DNA from: an uncultured cyanobacterium
GTDB taxonomy: Bacteria; Cyanobacteriota; Cyanobacteriia; PCC-6307; Cyanobiaceae
DNA length: 64,000 nt
Direction of reading: 5' to 3'
Assembly: GCA_903858015.1 (NCBI GenBank)
Contig: CAIOGZ010000018.1
Coordinates: 124,001-188,000, forward strand
Position 1 is the stretch's first letter, and every line of letters begins with the position of its first letter. Made by a program: the position numbers and the translations under genes. Shown here in pieces: positions 61,939 through 64,000 of this stretch. The notes beneath the pieces were generated by a model that saw only the letters and a list, made by a program, of their open reading frames with translations, ran no database searches and was not told where the DNA came from.

Positions 61939-62404
61939 GGCGCCGTCCGCCGCCGCCGATCCCAGCCGCTCCACCGACTGGCTCCGGGCCCTGCCGAGCC
62001 TGGATAGCGGCGCCGATCTGGGGCCCGTTCAGCTCGCCTGGCTGGGGGATGCGGTTTGGGAACTGCACCAGCGCCTGGGCCATTGCCGCAGCGCCAGCCG
62101 CATGGCCAGCGCCCACCAGGCGGTGGTGGCGGCGGTGCGGGCGGAAGCCCAGGTGATCGCCCTGCGGCGGCTCGAACCTTGGCTGGGGGAAGCGGAGCGT
62201 GAATGGGTGCGCCGGGGCCGTAACCGGGCCGGGCGGGGACCGCGCCGGGCGGATCCCGCCACCTATGGGCAGGCCACGGGATTTGAGACGATGTTGGGAT
62301 GGCTCTTTCTGCGGAACCCACGGCGGCTGGCCGAGCTGCTGGACCACCTCGCGAAGACCGATCCACCCAACCCGTCGCCCCGTACCCATGAGCCAGTCCT
62401 CTGA
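61916..62404 (+). CDS. mrnC: Mini-ribonuclease III
   Basis: This is an RNase III catalytic domain without dsRBD that matures 23S rRNA. The TTG start at 61916 overlaps the STAS stop (162 residues). The RNase III block reads LGPVQLAWLGDAVWELHQRL, with Asp and Glu. The second block RGRNRAGRGPRRADPATYGQATGFETMLGWLFL holds the catalytic Glu. It overlaps rlmB by 17 nt. The pair is commonly linked in cyanobacteria. Confidence 0.85.
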   Translation: MASSTPPEAPSAAADPSRSTDWLRALPSLDSGADLGPVQLAWLGDAVWELHQRLGHCRSASRMASAHQAVVAAVRAEAQVIALRRLEPWLGEAEREWVRRGRNRAGRGPRRADPATYGQATGFETMLGWLFLRNPRRLAELLDHLAKTDPPNPSPRTHEPVL

Positions 62405-64000
62405 TCGCCGTCCCGGCGCCCGTCCCCAGCGCCGTTTCGACGGGCCCAACGAGCGGGGCCCCCGGCGCGGAGCCGGTGGCGCCCCGCCGAACCGCCCCTT
62501 CAGCCGACCCGGTGGACGTCCCCCCCGCCCCGGTGTGGCCCGTTTCGAGCCAGGGCGCGAGCGCGATGCTGACCGCTACGGTTCCGACGCTGGTGGTGGC
62601 GGCCGTTCCGAGCGGAGCGGCGGTGGCGAACGCCGCTTTCCTGAAGCTCGGGAGGGTCAGCGGTTCGAGCGGCGCGGTGATCGTCCCGCCTATGGGGCCA
62701 GGGGTACTGAGGGGCGCGGTGCTGAGGGGCGTGGTGGTGAAGGGCGCGGTGCTGAGGGCCGCGGTCCCCAGGCTCGCCCCAGCGACCGCCGCCCCCGCCG
62801 CAGCGATGCCCGGCCGGCCTTCCAGGGTCGAGGTGGCGGGCCTGAGCGGTTTGGGGCCGAGCGCAGCACCCCCCGCTTCGGGTCCGACCGCAGCAGCGCC
62901 CCCCGCTTCCGGGATGGCCAACGCCGGGCGCCCTTTGGGGCAGCGCCGCTGCGCTCAGTCCGGCCCGGCCCTGCCAGGTTGGGCCGGGGTGATGGGGGCG
63001 GCCCACTCGGTTCCGGTTTGATCGGTTCGGGCCCTGGCGGTTCCAGCCTGGCTGGTTCCGGCCTTGCCGTTTCCGGTACGGAGGCTCAAGAGCGGGGTGA
63101 GGTTGGGAATTTTGCGGGAGCCGCCCCCTCCGATCTGATCTGGGGACGCCACACCGCCCAGGCGGTGTTGGAGAGCGGCCGGCCGATTCATCGAGTCTGG
63201 TGTACACCAGAAATGCGCTTTAGCCCCCGTTTCCTGCAGTTGCTGCGGGAGGCCAAGGCGTCTGGGGTGCTGGTGGAAGAGGTCACCTGGGCCCGGTTGG
63301 GCCAGATCAGCGGCGGGGCGGTGCATCAAGGGATCGTGCTGCAGCCAGCGGCGGCCGACACCCTGGACCTGGCCAGCCTGATCGAGGGTTGCAGCACCCT
63401 TGGTGAGGCACCGTTGCTGCTGGCCGTGGATGGCCTCACCGATCCGCAGAATCTGGGGGCGATCGTGCGCAGCGCCGAAGCCCTCGGCGCCCATGGACTG
63501 GTCCTGCCCCAGCGCCGCAATGCCGGCCTCACCGGTTCGGTGGCCAAGGTGGCGGCTGGCGCCCTCGAACACCTGCCGATCGCGCGGGTGGTGAACCTGA
63601 ACCGTTCGCTCGACACCCTCAAGCAGGAGGGCTACCGGGTGATTGGCCTTGCCGGTGAGGGCAATGTGAGTCTGGAGGAGGCCGATTTGCAAGGCCCCCT
63701 GGTGATTGTGACCGGATCGGAGGGCGATGGCCTCTCGCTGCTCACCCGCCGTAATTGCGACCAGTTGGTGCGGATTCCCCTACGGGGTGCCACCCCAAGC
63801 CTGAATGCATCGGTGGCAACCGCCCTGCTGCTGTACGAAGTCGCGCGGCGCAGCTGGATGAAGGGGCTAACCGGCTCCTCACCGGCGCCGCGGATCGTGC
63901 GGCCGGCGCTGCCCAGTCCGGCGGCGCGCGGGCCGCTGGCGCTCGAGGGCGAGCCTGTCGCCGAGCTGGACCCCAGCAGTGGCGAGGATCCCTCCCCTGC
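62388..64000 (+). CDS. rlmB: SpoU/TrmH-type 23S rRNA 2'-O-methyltransferase (RlmB-like), 3' end outside the window
   Basis: The ATG at 62388 opens a frame that stays open to the edge. About 240 N-terminal residues are disordered and rich in Arg-Gly and Gly-Ser, with GRGAEGRGGEGRGAEGRG repeats. An RNA-binding substrate domain follows (IWGRHTAQAVLESGRPIHRVWCTPEM) and then the SpoU knot: VDGLTDPQNLGAIVRSAEALGAHGLVLP, VAAGALEHLPI, IVTGSEGDGLSLLTRRNCDQLVRIPLRGATPSLNASVATALLLYEVARR. A Pro/Ala-rich tail continues beyond the usual end. Target is most likely G2251 of 23S rRNA. Confidence 0.92.
   Translation, partial: MSQSSDRRPGARPQRRFDGPNERGPRRGAGGAPPNRPFSRPGGRPPRPGVARFEPGRERDADRYGSDAGGGGRSERSGGGERRFPEAREGQRFERRGDRPAYGARGTEGRGAEGRGGEGRGAEGRGPQARPSDRRPRRSDARPAFQGRGGGPERFGAERSTPRFGSDRSSAPRFRDGQRRAPFGAAPLRSVRPGPARLGRGDGGGPLGSGLIGSGPGGSSLAGSGLAVSGTEAQERGEVGNFAGAAPSDLIWGRHTAQAVLESGRPIHRVWCTPEMRFSPRFLQLLREAKASGVLVEEVTWARLGQISGGAVHQGIVLQPAAADTLDLASLIEGCSTLGEAPLLLAVDGLTDPQNLGAIVRSAEALGAHGLVLPQRRNAGLTGSVAKVAAGALEHLPIARVVNLNRSLDTLKQEGYRVIGLAGEGNVSLEEADLQGPLVIVTGSEGDGLSLLTRRNCDQLVRIPLRGATPSLNASVATALLLYEVARRSWMKGLTGSSPAPRIVRPALPSPAARGPLALEGEPVAELDPSSGEDPSP

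Noticed and set aside
1-64000. CRISPR arrays
   Set aside because: No regularly spaced identical repeats with unique spacers; the tandem arrays found are adjacent minisatellites.

Overview
The window is GC-rich, densely coded cyanobacterial chromosome. The core genes point to the alpha-cyanobacterial Synechococcus/Cyanobium group, probably a GC-rich freshwater or Cyanobium-like strain. The evidence is phylloquinone genes menD-menB, cyanobacterial glgA, solanesyl diphosphate synthase, an Amt transporter, many cyanobacteria-specific DUF families (DUF760, DUF1350, DUF3288, DUF3598, DUF3721) and the gene order trpD-carA-STAS-mini-RNase III-rlmB. Species cannot be fixed from the sequence alone.

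Layout. 1-3.0 kb is accessory: a sulfatase cut by the window edge, small membrane ORFs and an internally deleted IS110 transposase. 3.2-9.7 kb carries DUF3598, an exported Mn-type superoxide dismutase, a transglutaminase-like protein, two DUF3721 proteins and a copper cluster (small membrane protein, CPC-type P-type ATPase, membrane-anchored cupredoxin). 9.8-14.7 kb has a methyltransferase, an orphan Cys-rich secreted protein, amt and a coiled-coil gene pair. 14.8-25.7 kb is a defence/variability island on the minus strand. 25.7-64 kb is mostly housekeeping: lepB, menD/menB, cell-wall genes (L,D-transpeptidase, murF, glmU, amiC-type amidase, murI), glgA, aroA, ubiD, sds, acs, bcp, msrA, an ABC exporter, trpD, carA, mini-III and rlmB, plus tRNA-Pro(UGG).

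The main discovery is the island. In transcription order (25.6 to 16.2 kb) it encodes an FGE/C-type-lectin variable protein (VP3); an overlapping operon of a TIR/VMAP-C-like protein, a MoxR AAA+ ATPase and a 932-residue SAV_2336/vWA-like protein ending in the same FGE domain (VP2); then avd, a reverse transcriptase and a third FGE protein (VP1). All three FGE proteins end in a diversity-generating retroelement (DGR) variable region. Their constant flanks are identical, while the core differs almost only where an AAC-rich template would supply adenines. The system looks like a DGR feeding sequence diversity into the sensor end of a MoxR/vWA/TIR ternary conflict system.

The DGR appears disabled in cis. 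The reverse transcriptase is cut at the YxDD motif and joined directly to the 26-nt 3' flank shared by the variable regions, and no template repeat was seen. A PrlF/YhaV toxin-antitoxin pair with a palindromic operator sits at the island edge.
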